From assembly GCF_003247215.1 (NCBI RefSeq), contig NZ_QKAP01000132.1, positions 1 to 36,311 of the forward strand: 36,311 bases of DNA, read 5' to 3'. The notes below the pieces were generated by a model, which made no database searches, was not told the DNA's origin, and saw only the letters and a list, made by a program, of their open reading frames with translations. Position numbers and translations under genes: made by a program. Positions 8,118-17,562 of this stretch are shown one piece after another (the first letter of the stretch is position 1; every line of letters starts with the position of its first letter). Origin of the DNA: Malonomonas rubra. Lineage in GTDB: Bacteria > Desulfobacterota > Desulfuromonadia > Desulfuromonadales > Geopsychrobacteraceae.

Positions 8118-9485
8118 TTAATCGCTACTCAGCTGATACTTCTCGAGCTTGTAACGCAAGGTCCCTCGCGGCACATTAAGGATACGCGCAGTTTTCGCCA
8201 CATTGCCACCGGTGATCTGGTAAGCCTTTGACACCAAGTCCCTTTCCACCTGCCCAACGATATCGTCCAGCACGATTCCTTCCGGTGGGATCTCGAAGCT
8301 GAACGGCACCTCGCTTTGCGGCGCTTCACCGAAGATCTCGCGCGGTAGATGCTCAACACGAATTTGCTCGACATTGTGCATGATGCAGATCCGCTCAACA
8401 ACATTACGCAACTCACGAACATTTCCCGGCCAGTGATAGCGCATCATCAGTTCGAGGGCTTCGCGGGCAACCCCCTTTATCGCCTTATTAAACTCTTTAC
8501 AGAAGCGCTGCAGGAAGTGCTCGAGCAAGACCGGGATATCTTCCCGCCGATCACGCAACGGCGGAATATGAATGGGAAAAACATTCAAACGGTAGTAGAG
8601 ATCCTCACGAAACTCTTTCCGCTCGAGTGCTGCCTTAAAATCGGCGTTGGTCGCGGCAATAATCCGCACGTTAATATCGATATAGCGGTTGCCGCCGAGT
8701 CTACGGATTTTCCGGTCTTCCAGCACCCGCAGCAGTTTCACCTGCAGGTTCATGTCCATTTCGCCGATTTCATCGAGAAAGATCGAACCACTGTCGGACT
8801 CTTCGAAGAGACCTATTTTGCGGTTCTTGGCGTCGGTAAAGGCACCCCGTTCATGACCAAACAGTTCGGATTCAAGCAGATTGTAAGGCAGCGATCCACA
8901 GTTGATTTCGACAAACGGCCGCTCTTTACGCGGCGAAAGATTATGAATTGCATGGGCCACCAACTCTTTGCCGGTTCCACTTTCCCCAGTAATCAGCACC
9001 GTAGCGGTTTCATGCTTGGCCACTTCCCGAATCTGGCGAAAAATCTGCAACAGGGCCGGACTGTTGCCTACCATGTTGATATCGTTTTCATCCTTCGACA
9101 GGTGTTTCACCCGGCGCCGCAAATTTTGGGTCTCGAGTGCCAGTTTGACGATCAGGTGGATGGCATCCGCTTTAAAAGGCTTTTTAATGTAATCGTAAGC
9201 ACCGATCTTAAGGGCTTCAACCGCACTTTCAACCGTTCCGTAGCCGGTAATGATGATCACCAGAATATCGGGATCGACCTCTTTCATCGCCCGCAACACG
9301 TCGAGACCGCTGTGACTGCCAAGATTCAGATCAAGCAGCACCAGACTGATTTCCTCTTCGGCAACAATCTTCACTGCATCGTCCGGCGAGTCGGTCGACA
9401 AGGGCCGGTAACCGTCTTCGGCCAGAATTCGCTCTAGATTCTCACGAATAAAGGCTTCATCATCGACGATCAGAATTTTTCGCAT
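8118..9485 (-). CDS. Sigma-54-dependent response regulator, NtrC/DctD type
   Basis: A 455-residue three-domain activator. The receiver domain (about 1-118) has IVDDE, phospho-acceptor Asp52 (LLDLNLG), ITGYGT and YIKKPF. The AAA+ domain (about 140-370) has Walker A GESGTGKE, the sigma-54-contacting GAFTDA loop, Walker B FLDEIGEM and an intact arginine-finger region (FREDLYYRLNVFPI). The Fis-type HTH (last 45 residues) contains GGNVAKTARILNVPRGTLRYKLEKY. The start at 9485 (MRKIL) begins right at the receiver fold with GGAAGG nine bases upstream; in-frame upstream codons would add up to nine residues. The gene follows its kinase and lies upstream of a sigma-54-promoted dicarboxylate carrier, the expected target. 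Confidence 0.93.
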   Translation of the reverse strand: MRKILIVDDEAFIRENLERILAEDGYRPLSTDSPDDAVKIVAEEEISLVLLDLNLGSHSGLDVLRAMKEVDPDILVIIITGYGTVESAVEALKIGAYDYIKKPFKADAIHLIVKLALETQNLRRRVKHLSKDENDINMVGNSPALLQIFRQIREVAKHETATVLITGESGTGKELVAHAIHNLSPRKERPFVEINCGSLPYNLLESELFGHERGAFTDAKNRKIGLFEESDSGSIFLDEIGEMDMNLQVKLLRVLEDRKIRRLGGNRYIDINVRIIAATNADFKAALERKEFREDLYYRLNVFPIHIPPLRDRREDIPVLLEHFLQRFCKEFNKAIKGVAREALELMMRYHWPGNVRELRNVVERICIMHNVEQIRVEHLPREIFGEAPQSEVPFSFEIPPEGIVLDDIVGQVERDLVSKAYQITGGNVAKTARILNVPRGTLRYKLEKYQLSSD

Positions 9486-9620
9486 ACGCTCCATCCTTCC
9501 TCTGCAAAACACTGTTCGTTCTCAAATATAGCCAGACGGATTACACAACTCAAGACAAAAAGGCGATTTTTAGCCATAGAGGGCAGAGGAGATTGGTCTC
9601 GAGACAAATACTGGCTGTTT

Positions 9621-12128
9621 TCAGCCAGCGCTCTGATTAAGAGGCAAGGTAAAGCGGAAGACGGTTTTTTCGCCAGGGCGGCTTTCAACCGTCAATTGGC
9701 CACCGTGATCGGAAATAATGTTGTAACTGATCGACAAACCAAGCCCGGTCCCGTGCCCTTTGCTGGTGTAAAAGGGCTCAAACACCAACGGAATCTGTTC
9801 GGCCGAAATTCCGGAACCACTATCAGAGACGGACACCTCGATCGCCTCATCTTTCAACTCGGCGGCAACAACCATGCTTCCCCCTTCCGGCATTGCGTCG
9901 AGAGCATTGTTATAGAGGTTCAGCAGCACCTGTTTTAACCGATCCGGATCAAGCTGCACGGTCGGCAAGTCAGTAGATATCTGCTCTAGCAGCTGCACTT
10001 TCTGCCGCTGGCACTGTTTGCGGATCAAAAACAGTGACTCCTTCAGCACATCCTCAACCTGGCCGCTGGCAAGCTGCGGTGCTGGCATGGTAGCAAATCG
10101 CAACATCTCGTTGACTAGCAGCTCCAATCGCTCAATCTCCTCCAGCGCTCGCTGTATCAGCTTCTGGTCATCCTCGTTACCAAGCAGTCGGTCATGCAAC
10201 TCATCAAGCAACAGGCTGACCCCGGTCAACGGGTTACGAACCTCATGGGCGATACCAGCCGACATTCGCCCCAGTGAGGCAAGACGATCAATCCGTGCCA
10301 TTTGCTGACGCATGTTGACCCGTTCGGTCAAATCCTCCAGCGTCAACAACCAGCCAGGCTGCTGGTGGAAACGCAAAGAAAAAATAGCCATCCGGTAGGT
10401 GAGCGTTTGGCCACCGCGCTCCATGGTCACATAACGGCGCGGCTCTTTTTCAACTCCATCAGCAGCAAACCATTGCTCGAGGATCTCACCCAGTTCCGGC
10501 CACGAACTTAGCACTTCGCGCCAGTCGGCATCCTGTTCAGGTCGCTGGATGGAAAGGATCTGACATGCTGGTCCGTTGACAGAAGTGACACGCTGCAGGT
10601 GATCGAAGGTCATGATTCCGGATTCTACATTCTCGAAAACCGTATCTTTGAAATTTCTTTCCTGGAGGATTTCCTGTCGCGAATGACGCAGGGCCTGCAG
10701 GGTTTTCAGAAGCCTCCTGCGTCGGTTATTCAGTTCCTCCACCATGGTATTGAACGATTCAGTCAACATTCCGACCTCGTCGTAGGAGATAACGTTGACG
10801 CGGGCAGACAAGTTCCCACGGATCATCTCCCGCGTCCCTTCGGTCAAGGAAAGCAACGGTCGCACGATACTTTCGGACAGGGCATAGGCAGCGACAATGA
10901 CTAACAACACTGTCATTGAAATCACCAACCATGACTCGCTCAAATAATTGGTGATCTCGCGGCGGATGATCTTTGAAGTCGCAATAGCAGGTTGATGGAA
11001 GTGCTCGACCTCGGAGCCGATAGTAATGCCGCCAAAAATCTTACTCTCGGCATACACCCCTTTATTGTAATGGATCGGCGCGTAGGCCATGATCTTTTTT
11101 GAACCACCGATATTGGTGGTGTCGACAACCCCTGTTTCTCCGCGACGCACCGCTTCCGCAGCCAGCGGGTAATTCGGATGGATAAATGCCGCCTGAAGAA
11201 GATTGAATGGTAAACGTCCTCGCCGCTCGTCTTCTGGCGTTGTGTTTCCCGTATAGGCCGGTACTAAGGTGCCGTCCGGATCGTAACCACGGATATCCCA
11301 ATATTTGGGATGAGCGATAGTCCAACCCTGATCATCAAACATAAAGGCATAATTGCCGCTGGCATATGATGGGAAAACGACATATTTCTCTTTGGTTGGA
11401 GAGATATGCTGGGTAAACTCCATCAGGTGCCGGTGATCAAGGGATAACACGACCACCCCTTTCAATTTTCCGTCTTCCCGTACTGGAGTGGCAAACCGGA
11501 TTACCCCCCGGTAAGGAGTTCCCTGCACCGCCTGTAGCGGAGTCTCGGCCCCCCGCAGCTGTTTGTCGCGACTGACGTACCAGCCATGCAGACGTGACAC
11601 CCAGCTATCTCCAATTGACAACTGGGCAGCTCGAAGAAAATATTGTTCATTTTTGTAAGTTGTATTCTGCGGAACTGAAACGTTTCTCAAATCTTCCGAA
11701 AGCCGTCCATCAACCACACGGATCAACTCCTGACCGGAGGCATCGATATAGGCGAGTTCACTATAAAGTGGGGCGAGCGTCCGCACTTCACTAGGATTCT
11801 CATTGGTTCCTTTCCGATACCAGAGCATCCGCTGATGTCTGCGGCTGAACTCAAGATAGGTTTCCTGATCCGCTGGCAGAAGCGCCAGGTTATGGAGATC
11901 CCCCTCTGTACGCTGGAGAAAGTCGCTGACCTGACTGGCGACCATTTCAGCTCTCAATTCCAGCGCCTTTGCCGCCTGATTATCCAAAGCTTCCGTAGTC
12001 CTCTGACGTAGCAGGTCCTCGACAATGCGCAGGCTGTGATGAGAATTGATCAACAGCAGTACCAGCGGCAGCAAAGAGAGGAGTAGAAAAGCTCCAAGGA
12101 CCTTTTTATGCAGATTAACTTTAAACAT
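9621..12128 (-). CDS. DctB-like sensor histidine kinase with periplasmic Cache-type domain, HAMP and PAS
   Basis: An 835-residue membrane kinase. A first membrane helix (about 10-30) and a large periplasmic double-Cache-like region (about 31-400, with [16 protein letters not shown] and [19 protein letters not shown]) lead to a second membrane helix (about 403-425). Then come HAMP ([20 protein letters not shown]), PAS (about 495-600), HisKA with [13 protein letters not shown] (phospho-His near 628) and HATPase boxes [20 protein letters not shown] and GTGLGLSI. It should sense a periplasmic ligand and phosphorylate the regulator encoded 135 bases downstream. The domain order resembles DctB, but the ligand is inferred only from the adjacent carrier. 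No strong Shine-Dalgarno precedes the ATG. Confidence 0.9.
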   Translation of the reverse strand: MFKVNLHKKVLGAFLLLSLLPLVLLLINSHHSLRIVEDLLRQRTTEALDNQAAKALELRAEMVASQVSDFLQRTEGDLHNLALLPADQETYLEFSRRHQRMLWYRKGTNENPSEVRTLAPLYSELAYIDASGQELIRVVDGRLSEDLRNVSVPQNTTYKNEQYFLRAAQLSIGDSWVSRLHGWYVSRDKQLRGAETPLQAVQGTPYRGVIRFATPVREDGKLKGVVVLSLDHRHLMEFTQHISPTKEKYVVFPSYASGNYAFMFDDQGWTIAHPKYWDIRGYDPDGTLVPAYTGNTTPEDERRGRLPFNLLQAAFIHPNYPLAAEAVRRGETGVVDTTNIGGSKKIMAYAPIHYNKGVYAESKIFGGITIGSEVEHFHQPAIATSKIIRREITNYLSESWLVISMTVLLVIVAAYALSESIVRPLLSLTEGTREMIRGNLSARVNVISYDEVGMLTESFNTMVEELNNRRRRLLKTLQALRHSRQEILQERNFKDTVFENVESGIMTFDHLQRVTSVNGPACQILSIQRPEQDADWREVLSSWPELGEILEQWFAADGVEKEPRRYVTMERGGQTLTYRMAIFSLRFHQQPGWLLTLEDLTERVNMRQQMARIDRLASLGRMSAGIAHEVRNPLTGVSLLLDELHDRLLGNEDDQKLIQRALEEIERLELLVNEMLRFATMPAPQLASGQVEDVLKESLFLIRKQCQRQKVQLLEQISTDLPTVQLDPDRLKQVLLNLYNNALDAMPEGGSMVVAAELKDEAIEVSVSDSGSGISAEQIPLVFEPFYTSKGHGTGLGLSISYNIISDHGGQLTVESRPGEKTVFRFTLPLNQSAG

Positions 12129-12180
12129 AGGACGGATTATAACGAAATCGATATTATCGGCATAGTACCCGCCAACAGCA

Positions 12181-12206
12181 AGGGGGGTTCCGACCGGAAC
12201 CCCCCT
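12181..12206. terminator. GC-rich hairpin between ispB and the kinase gene
   Basis: A perfect 11-bp stem (12181-12191 with 12196-12206) and a 4-base loop. It is 25 bases past the minus-strand ispB stop. The minus-strand continuation has no T run and the plus side only TTT, so it is a weak terminator or attenuator that could also stabilise an mRNA 3' end. Confidence 0.55.
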
Positions 12207-12230
12207 TTAACAAGACATCAAGGATACGAT

Positions 12231-13199
12231 TTATTTATTGCGTGCAACCACATAATCAGCCAAGGCGAAAATTGCCTGCCGGGCTTCACAATCGGGAAAA
12301 ATCTCAAGTTGTTTTTTGGCCAGTTCGATCCTATCGGCAGCACGCTTGCGCGTATATTTGATTCCACCGTAACGATCGATCAGCTCGCAGACATAATCCA
12401 GATCTTCAGCACCCAGCTCTTCCGCCTCGACAATTCTTTCGATCTCTAATTTCTCTTCGCTGGTCGCCTCGGAATAGGCACAGATCAACGGCAGGGTCAT
12501 CTTCCCTTCGTACAGGTCATGTCCTCGTTCTTTACCAAAATCAGCTTCATCGGCAACATAGTCTAGAGCATCATCCATCAACTGGAAGGCGATGCCTATT
12601 TCCAGGCCAAACTCACGCAAGGCCTGTTCCTTTAGCTCATCAACCCCGGCCAAAACACCACCAACCTGGCAGGCTGCGGCTATCAGAATCGCCGTCTTAT
12701 CCCGCACCACCTGAAGATAGCGTTGCTCGTCAACATCGAGATCACAGGTGTTGATCAGCTGCTGAATTTCCCCTTCCGCCAATTCGGTAGTGGTATCGGA
12801 GAGAATCTTCAAGATTTTCAAACTTTCGCTGTTGACCATCACAGAAAAGGATTTGGCAAACAGAAAGTCACCGACCAGCACTGAGGCCTGATTCCCCCAA
12901 ACCGAATTGGCTGAGCGATTGCCGCGGCGCAGATCAGCACTGTCGACGACATCATCATGCAAAAGAGTTGCTGTGTGAATGAACTCGACCACGCTCGCCA
13001 GCTCAACGTGTTTGTCACCCTGATAATTACAAAGACGGGATGAAAGAAGCAACAGCATCGGCCGAATCCGCTTGCCTCCACTTGAAAGGATATATTCCCC
13101 GACCTGACTGACCAGTTGCACATTCGAAGACAAATTGTTCTTAATCTGCTCCTCGACAGCACTCATGTCATCCTTCAAATATGCAATAACTGATTCCAT
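12231..13199 (-). CDS. ispB: Long-chain polyprenyl diphosphate synthase (octaprenyl type)
   Basis: A 322-residue trans-prenyltransferase that condenses isopentenyl diphosphate onto an allylic diphosphate to make the side chain of menaquinone or ubiquinone. The first Asp-rich motif is LLHDDVVDSADLRRG and the second LMDDALDYVAD; GGKRIRPMLLLLSS is the substrate-binding basic loop. Small residues before the first Asp motif (HTATLLHDD) fit a long-chain product; exact chain length is not decidable. Length is normal for IspB. It is followed by a hairpin and then the sensor-kinase gene on the same strand, so partial read-through is possible. Confidence 0.92.
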   Translation of the reverse strand: MESVIAYLKDDMSAVEEQIKNNLSSNVQLVSQVGEYILSSGGKRIRPMLLLLSSRLCNYQGDKHVELASVVEFIHTATLLHDDVVDSADLRRGNRSANSVWGNQASVLVGDFLFAKSFSVMVNSESLKILKILSDTTTELAEGEIQQLINTCDLDVDEQRYLQVVRDKTAILIAAACQVGGVLAGVDELKEQALREFGLEIGIAFQLMDDALDYVADEADFGKERGHDLYEGKMTLPLICAYSEATSEEKLEIERIVEAEELGAEDLDYVCELIDRYGGIKYTRKRAADRIELAKKQLEIFPDCEARQAIFALADYVVARNK

Positions 13200-13353
13200 A
13201 ACAGATCAAAATCCCTGATAAATTATTGATTGGAAAACGGCACCAGATAGCAGATCAGCCTAGTGCGACAGAATAAATCCCATATAGGTTTCGGGCATTT
13301 TAGAAATCCAACAGATTGATGTCAAAACCTTTTTCCGGCATTCACCAGAAACT

Positions 13354-14856
13354 TCAAGCCGAATTGTCCCTTTTTCGGATCGGTAACGAAAAAGCCAACA
13401 GCGCTCCACCATGGGAAGAAGACCCCGCGGAAATTTCACCACCATGCTCCTCAACCAGCTTGCGACAGATCGACAAACCGAGTCCGGTTCCCTCTCCGCC
13501 ACTTTTGGTGGTAAAAAAAGGCTCAAACGCACGATCTTGGTCAGCGACGGCAATTCCTGGACCGTTATCATGAACCTTAACCATCAGTTGAGACTCCACA
13601 CGACAGATCTCCAGCCAGACCTCTCCCTCTCCTTTCAGCGCCTGGGCTGCGTTCAAAAGAAGGTTCATAAGGATCTGACGGATTTTATCCGCATCAGCCC
13701 AGACCTCAGGCAACTGCTCGATTTCCAGCAAATTCAGTCGAATCTGTCGAAACAGTTTTTGGGGTCGCAATGAATCAACTATCTCACTGACCAATTTATG
13801 CATGTCAACTGGTTCTCGAAATGGCTCTCCGCTGCGGGCCAAGCCCAGAAGCCCGCCGGTAATCTTTTTGCAGCGGTAACATTCGTCGATAATCGCTTGC
13901 AAATCATCGCGACGCGGGTCATCGGCCACGAATTCTTCCAGTAACAGCTCCGCATAACCGAGGATAATCCCGACCGGGTTGTCGATCTCATGTGAAACGC
14001 CGGCAGCAACCTGCCCGACGGCAGCCAACCGTTCTGCACGGAGCATCCGATCTTGATATTTTTGCAGATCCGCGTTTGCTTGTTGCAGCTGATGATTTTT
14101 TTCCTGCAACTCTTTTTGGTTTGCGGACAGGCTTGCTGCCATCCCATTGAACGCTTTTCCCAACATCGCCAACTCATCAGAACCTCTGGTGGGGATACAA
14201 GTATCAAGCTGTCCACTCGATACTGCATTCACCCCATGGATCAAACGATGAATCGGCAACGTGAACCGCTTTGCACCCAAAGCAACCAGAACCAACGAAC
14301 AGCCTGATGCAAGAAAGGCAATCAGCAAAAATGTCTGGCGCATTTCCTGTAACTTTTGTTCAACCGATTGAAAGGAAAACGAATAACGCACGAACAGAAC
14401 TTTTTGCCCTGAGGGGCCGAATGCCGGAGCGACTACCTCAAGAACATTCCGACCGTCATCGGAAACAAGGATGTTCGAAACTGGCCCTATAATATCATCT
14501 AGTTTCTCCAAGTTTAATGGGCGCTTTGGCAGGCTATCTGATTCTGAAGGATTCAGCTCAAACAACACCCTGCCAGTCGGGGAATAGATCGTAAAGTTCA
14601 TCAGATCTGGGTTGAAACTGAGCAACCCTTGTAACTGTTGATAGTGAGCTGGGCCTGCGGCCTGGCTGAAATCCCCTCGGAAGTGTTTCAGTAATTCGGG
14701 AGTGGCAAAACGGGCAAAGGCAACCTGCTGTACATTCAGGTACTCGCGCCATTGCCTAGCCTGATTTCGTTCCAGAACACCGAATGCAATCAGAAGCACA
14801 GCCAGTAATAGAATGCTAGTGTAAAAGAAAAGTTTACGCCCGAGTGTAATTTGCAT
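13354..14856 (-). CDS. Orphan membrane sensor histidine kinase (HAMP, HisKA, HATPase)
   Basis: A 500-residue kinase. A first membrane helix (about 8-27), a periplasmic region (about 28-180), a second helix (about 180-200, LLIAFLASGCSLVLVALGA), then HAMP (FTLPIHRLIHGVNAVSSGQL) and a coiled coil (KELQEKNHQLQQANADLQKY). HisKA follows with GVSHEIDNPVGI, phospho-His near 289; Asp replaces the more usual Asn in the HE(I/L)xNP box. HATPase boxes LMNLLLNAAQ, DNGPGI and GTGLGLSI are intact. No response regulator is adjacent. The gene is divergent from ccoN with facing promoters. Its ligand is unknown; a link to oxidase control is only positional. Confidence 0.87.
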   Translation of the reverse strand: MQITLGRKLFFYTSILLLAVLLIAFGVLERNQARQWREYLNVQQVAFARFATPELLKHFRGDFSQAAGPAHYQQLQGLLSFNPDLMNFTIYSPTGRVLFELNPSESDSLPKRPLNLEKLDDIIGPVSNILVSDDGRNVLEVVAPAFGPSGQKVLFVRYSFSFQSVEQKLQEMRQTFLLIAFLASGCSLVLVALGAKRFTLPIHRLIHGVNAVSSGQLDTCIPTRGSDELAMLGKAFNGMAASLSANQKELQEKNHQLQQANADLQKYQDRMLRAERLAAVGQVAAGVSHEIDNPVGIILGYAELLLEEFVADDPRRDDLQAIIDECYRCKKITGGLLGLARSGEPFREPVDMHKLVSEIVDSLRPQKLFRQIRLNLLEIEQLPEVWADADKIRQILMNLLLNAAQALKGEGEVWLEICRVESQLMVKVHDNGPGIAVADQDRAFEPFFTTKSGGEGTGLGLSICRKLVEEHGGEISAGSSSHGGALLAFSLPIRKRDNSA

Positions 14857-14884
14857 ATTCCCCTATGATTATATAAATTGATTT

Positions 14885-14914
14885 ATCATAGAGAGGCAAA
14901 AGCCAAGCTGTCAA
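14885..14914 (-). promoter_or_regulatory. Sigma-70 promoter candidate for the orphan kinase
   Basis: On the minus strand, TTGACA (14914-14909), an 18-base spacer and TATGAT (14890-14885). The expected start is about 20 bases before the ATG, with AGGGG as ribosome-binding site. It is divergent from the ccoN promoters. Confidence 0.5.
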
Positions 14915-14936
14915 GAATTCTGAAAATTCTTTTAAA

Positions 14937-14965
14937 TTGACAGATATTGTCAATCGCCCTAAAAT
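14937..14965 (+). promoter_or_regulatory. Sigma-70 promoter of ccoN with a dyad over the -35 box
   Basis: TTGACA (14937-14942), a 17-base spacer and TAAAAT (14960-14965) match sigma-70 well. The -35 hexamer is also the left arm of a perfect inverted repeat, TTGACA-N5-TGTCAA (14937-14953), a likely operator. Start of transcription would be near 14972, leaving a leader of about 108 bases before the ccoN ATG at 15080. Confidence 0.6.
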
Positions 14966-14998
14966 CATTACCGTTTCAGTCTCACTTTGGGCGATAAT

Positions 14999-15026
14999 TT
15001 GACAACCATCCTATCTCCCATAAACT
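14999..15026 (+). promoter_or_regulatory. Second (proximal) promoter candidate for ccoN
   Basis: TTGACA (14999-15004), a 16-base spacer and TAAACT (15021-15026). It is 62 bases downstream of the first promoter and carries the same TTGACA half-site, so tandem promoters or paired operator halves are possible. The ccoN ribosome-binding site GGAGG is at 15071-15075. Confidence 0.4.
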
Positions 15027-15079
15027 TATGCTTTCATCTATGATGTCCGGAAATCACCATTTTAAATGCTGGAGGTGGC

Positions 15080-16495
15080 ATGGAAAAACCATCTTACAAC
15101 ACTGACATTGTCAGGGGCTTCGTCAACTGGAGTATCATCTGGGGCTTGGTTGCGGTTCTAGTGGGGGTGATTGTCTCATTGCAGATGGTCAACCCCGATC
15201 TGAACTTCCCTCCCTACCTGACCTTCGGTCGCCTGCGGCCGATACACACCAATGCCGGTATATACGGCTGGGGGGTTGGTTTCATCTTCGCTACATTCTT
15301 TTATATGGCCCAGCGGCTCTGCAAAACTCCGATCTGGAGTCCGAAGCTGGCAAAATTCCAACTCTGGTTTTTTAATGCCACCATTATCGCTTCGGCAGTG
15401 ACTTTGCTGATGGGTTTTACAACTTCGAAAGAATACCACGAAATGGAATGGCCGATCGACCTGATGATCATCGTACTTTGGGTCATGTTCGCCATCAACA
15501 TCATCATGACGATCATCAAACGCCGAGAAGAACAGATGTACATCTCGCTCTGGTACATGATGGCGGCGATCATCGGCATCGCAGTCCTGTTCGTGGTTAA
15601 CTCAGCAGCCGTCCCAGCCGCACTGTTCAAATCCTATTCAGCCTACGCCGGCACCAATGACGCCAACGTGCACTGGTGGTTCGGTCACAACGCTGTGGCG
15701 ATGGCCCTAACCGCGCCGCCATTGGCGATGTTCTACTATTTTCTGCCGAAATCGACCGGAGTACCTATTTACAGCCATCGTCTTTCGATCATCTCGTTCT
15801 GGTCGCTGATCTTCATGTATCTCTGGACCGGTGCCCACCACCTGCTCTGGACCCCTGTGCCAGACTGGGTACAAACTCTGGCCATGGCCTTTTCGGTGAT
15901 GTTGATCGCGCCGTCCTGGGGCTCCGTTATCAACGGCTATCTGTCAATGAACGGCCAATGGCATCAGATGCGCGATAATTACCTGGTCAAGTTTCTGATT
16001 CTTGGACTCACTTTTTACGGTCTGCAGACCCTTCAGGGGCCAATGCAGTCAATCCGCACCTTCTCAGCATTTATTCATTATACCGACTGGGTTCCCGGCC
16101 ACATTCATATGGGCACCATGGGCTGGGTTTCGATGATCGGCTTTGCCTGCATCTACTATCTGGTGCCGCGCATTTACGGCAACGAAATCTTCAGCATCCC
16201 GTTGGCCAACTTGCACTTCTGGCTGATCCTGATCGGGCAGCTGATCTGGTCGATCAGTATGTGGGTCGCTGGAGTTCTTCAAGCCGGCATGTGGAACGCT
16301 ATGAACCCTGACGGCAGCCTGACTTACACGTTTATGGAAACCATGGTCGAGATGTATCCCTACTGGTGGGCGCGGGCGATTGGCGGCCTCATCTATCTGA
16401 TCGGGGTTCTGATATTCATCTACAACCTCTACATGACGGTGCAAAAAGGGAAAAAATCATCCTCGACCCTTACCGAAGCCGAAGGGAGGGCCTGA
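15080..16495 (+). CDS. ccoN: cbb3-type cytochrome c oxidase catalytic subunit I
   Basis: A 471-residue, about 12-helix inner-membrane subunit that reduces O2 to water. Every metal ligand of cbb3 subunit I can be placed: low-spin haem b ligands His56 (RPIHTNAG) and His343; CuB ligands His203 (WWFGHNAV), His253 and His254 (GAHHLLW); haem b3 ligand His341 (VPGHIHMG). The cross-linking Tyr247 of helix VII is present (FMYLWTG). Length and spacing match other CcoN proteins. GGAGGTGG precedes the ATG. It is first in ccoNOQP, with the ccoO start 2 bases after its stop. Expression is expected under low oxygen, but no canonical FNR box is visible. Confidence 0.96.
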   Translation: MEKPSYNTDIVRGFVNWSIIWGLVAVLVGVIVSLQMVNPDLNFPPYLTFGRLRPIHTNAGIYGWGVGFIFATFFYMAQRLCKTPIWSPKLAKFQLWFFNATIIASAVTLLMGFTTSKEYHEMEWPIDLMIIVLWVMFAINIIMTIIKRREEQMYISLWYMMAAIIGIAVLFVVNSAAVPAALFKSYSAYAGTNDANVHWWFGHNAVAMALTAPPLAMFYYFLPKSTGVPIYSHRLSIISFWSLIFMYLWTGAHHLLWTPVPDWVQTLAMAFSVMLIAPSWGSVINGYLSMNGQWHQMRDNYLVKFLILGLTFYGLQTLQGPMQSIRTFSAFIHYTDWVPGHIHMGTMGWVSMIGFACIYYLVPRIYGNEIFSIPLANLHFWLILIGQLIWSISMWVAGVLQAGMWNAMNPDGSLTYTFMETMVEMYPYWWARAIGGLIYLIGVLIFIYNLYMTVQKGKKSSSTLTEAEGRA

Positions 16496-16497
16496 TC

Positions 16498-17379
16498 ATG
16501 TGGGAAAAGAAACCTGTCTTATTGATGGTTTTGGCCACCTGCACGATTCTGGCCGGCACCATTATCACCATGATCCTCCCCTTCACTTGGGTTAACACCA
16601 AAGCAGACCGTATTGAAGGTGTGGTCCCCTATACCCCGATTGAGCAGGAAGGGCGCGACATCTATATCCGTGAAGGCTGCAATAACTGCCATTCACAAAC
16701 AGTTCGGCCACTGGTCGCAGAAGTTCTGCGCTATGGCGAATATTCCAAGTCGGGAGAGTTTGTCTACGACCGCCCTTTCCTCTGGGGTTCCAAACGGACT
16801 GGCCCGGATTTGGCCAGGGTGGGCGGGAAATACCCCGACTCCTGGCATTACAAGCATATGGATTCACCCCGCTCCATGGTGCCAAGAACCAACATGCCGG
16901 ATTATAAGTGGCTGCGCGACAACCCGCTTGACGCAGAAGCGATCCAACACAAGATGGATGTTCTTGATTTCCCATACAATAATCCCCAGATTGCTGCGTT
17001 ACAGACCAAAAACGAGATGGACGCTATCGTTGCCTACATGCAGAAGCTTGGTAATGACATCAACTGGCGCAAGGCGACCCAGGTCGAAATCATCGGCGAA
17101 CTCGTGAACCCCTATGCTGGAGTCGACCATATCACCATGGAGCCGTGGGAAAGCGTTTACCGCAACAACTGTGCAGCCTGCCACGGCGAACATTTAGAAG
17201 GAGAAATAGGTCCGGAGTTGGTGGGCGACAACTATGAAGAAGAAGAACTGTTTAAAATCATCTACAATGGCATTCCGGATGGCGGCATGCCCAGCTTCTC
17301 GGCGCTAGGTAGCGATAAAGTTTGGCAATTAACCAACTTCATCAAGTACTACAACCAAGGTGAAGGGGAATCTCATTAA
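16498..17379 (+). CDS. ccoO: cbb3 oxidase subunit II (CcoO) with an extra C-terminal cytochrome c domain
   Basis: A 293-residue membrane-anchored cytochrome. One N-terminal helix (about 8-28) is followed by the CcoO domain with haem motif CNNCHSQTVRPL and axial-Met region RTNMPDYKWL. A second c-type domain follows, with CAACHG and the sixth-ligand region GGMPSF, ending in WQLTNFIKYY. Ordinary CcoO has one haem and about 200-240 residues, so this form is extended by a haem domain resembling the first haem domain of CcoP. The ATG at 16498 lies 2 bases after ccoN; an open frame further upstream overlaps ccoN and is not used. It overlaps ccoQ by one base. Confidence 0.93.
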   Translation: MWEKKPVLLMVLATCTILAGTIITMILPFTWVNTKADRIEGVVPYTPIEQEGRDIYIREGCNNCHSQTVRPLVAEVLRYGEYSKSGEFVYDRPFLWGSKRTGPDLARVGGKYPDSWHYKHMDSPRSMVPRTNMPDYKWLRDNPLDAEAIQHKMDVLDFPYNNPQIAALQTKNEMDAIVAYMQKLGNDINWRKATQVEIIGELVNPYAGVDHITMEPWESVYRNNCAACHGEHLEGEIGPELVGDNYEEEELFKIIYNGIPDGGMPSFSALGSDKVWQLTNFIKYYNQGEGESH

Positions 17380-17519
17380 TGGACCTCGCATCGGTGTTCT
17401 ATCTCGGAGTGACCTTCGGATTGTTTGCTATCTTGGTCGGCATCGTGCTGCGTACTTACAGCAAAAAACGGAAGGAAACGGGAGAGGCCCCCAAATACAA
17501 GATGTTGGATGACGATTAA
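17379..17519 (+). CDS. ccoQ: cbb3 oxidase small subunit CcoQ/FixQ-like
   Basis: A 46-residue single-helix protein. A hydrophobic stretch (about 5-24, VFYLGVTFGLFAILVGIVL) is followed by RTYSKKRKE, which matches the YSKKRK segment after the membrane helix in CcoQ. The tail KYKMLDDD is unlike usual CcoQ and resembles the CcoS tail encoded later in the cluster. The start overlaps the ccoO stop (TAATG). CcoQ helps assemble or stabilise the cbb3 complex. Position between ccoO and ccoP makes the call firm despite the short length. Confidence 0.85.
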   Translation: MDLASVFYLGVTFGLFAILVGIVLRTYSKKRKETGEAPKYKMLDDD

Positions 17520-17562
17520 TATCAGTGACCGAATTACGGTTCGCTGCAGATAAAGGATTGGT

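Noticed and set aside
8349-9437. A 362-codon open frame antisense to the sigma-54 response regulator
   Set aside because: It is the mirror of a gene with full domain content on the other strand, has no recognisable domain and follows from codon bias.
13260-13571. Frameshifted C-terminal extension of the orphan histidine kinase
   Set aside because: The kinase frame already contains all HATPase boxes and a normal end; the other frame has no kinase-like sequence past the overlap.
14937-14953. FNR/DNR box upstream of ccoN
   Set aside because: The dyad is TTGACA-N5-TGTCAA, not TTGAT-N4-ATCAA; spacing and half-sites do not fit.
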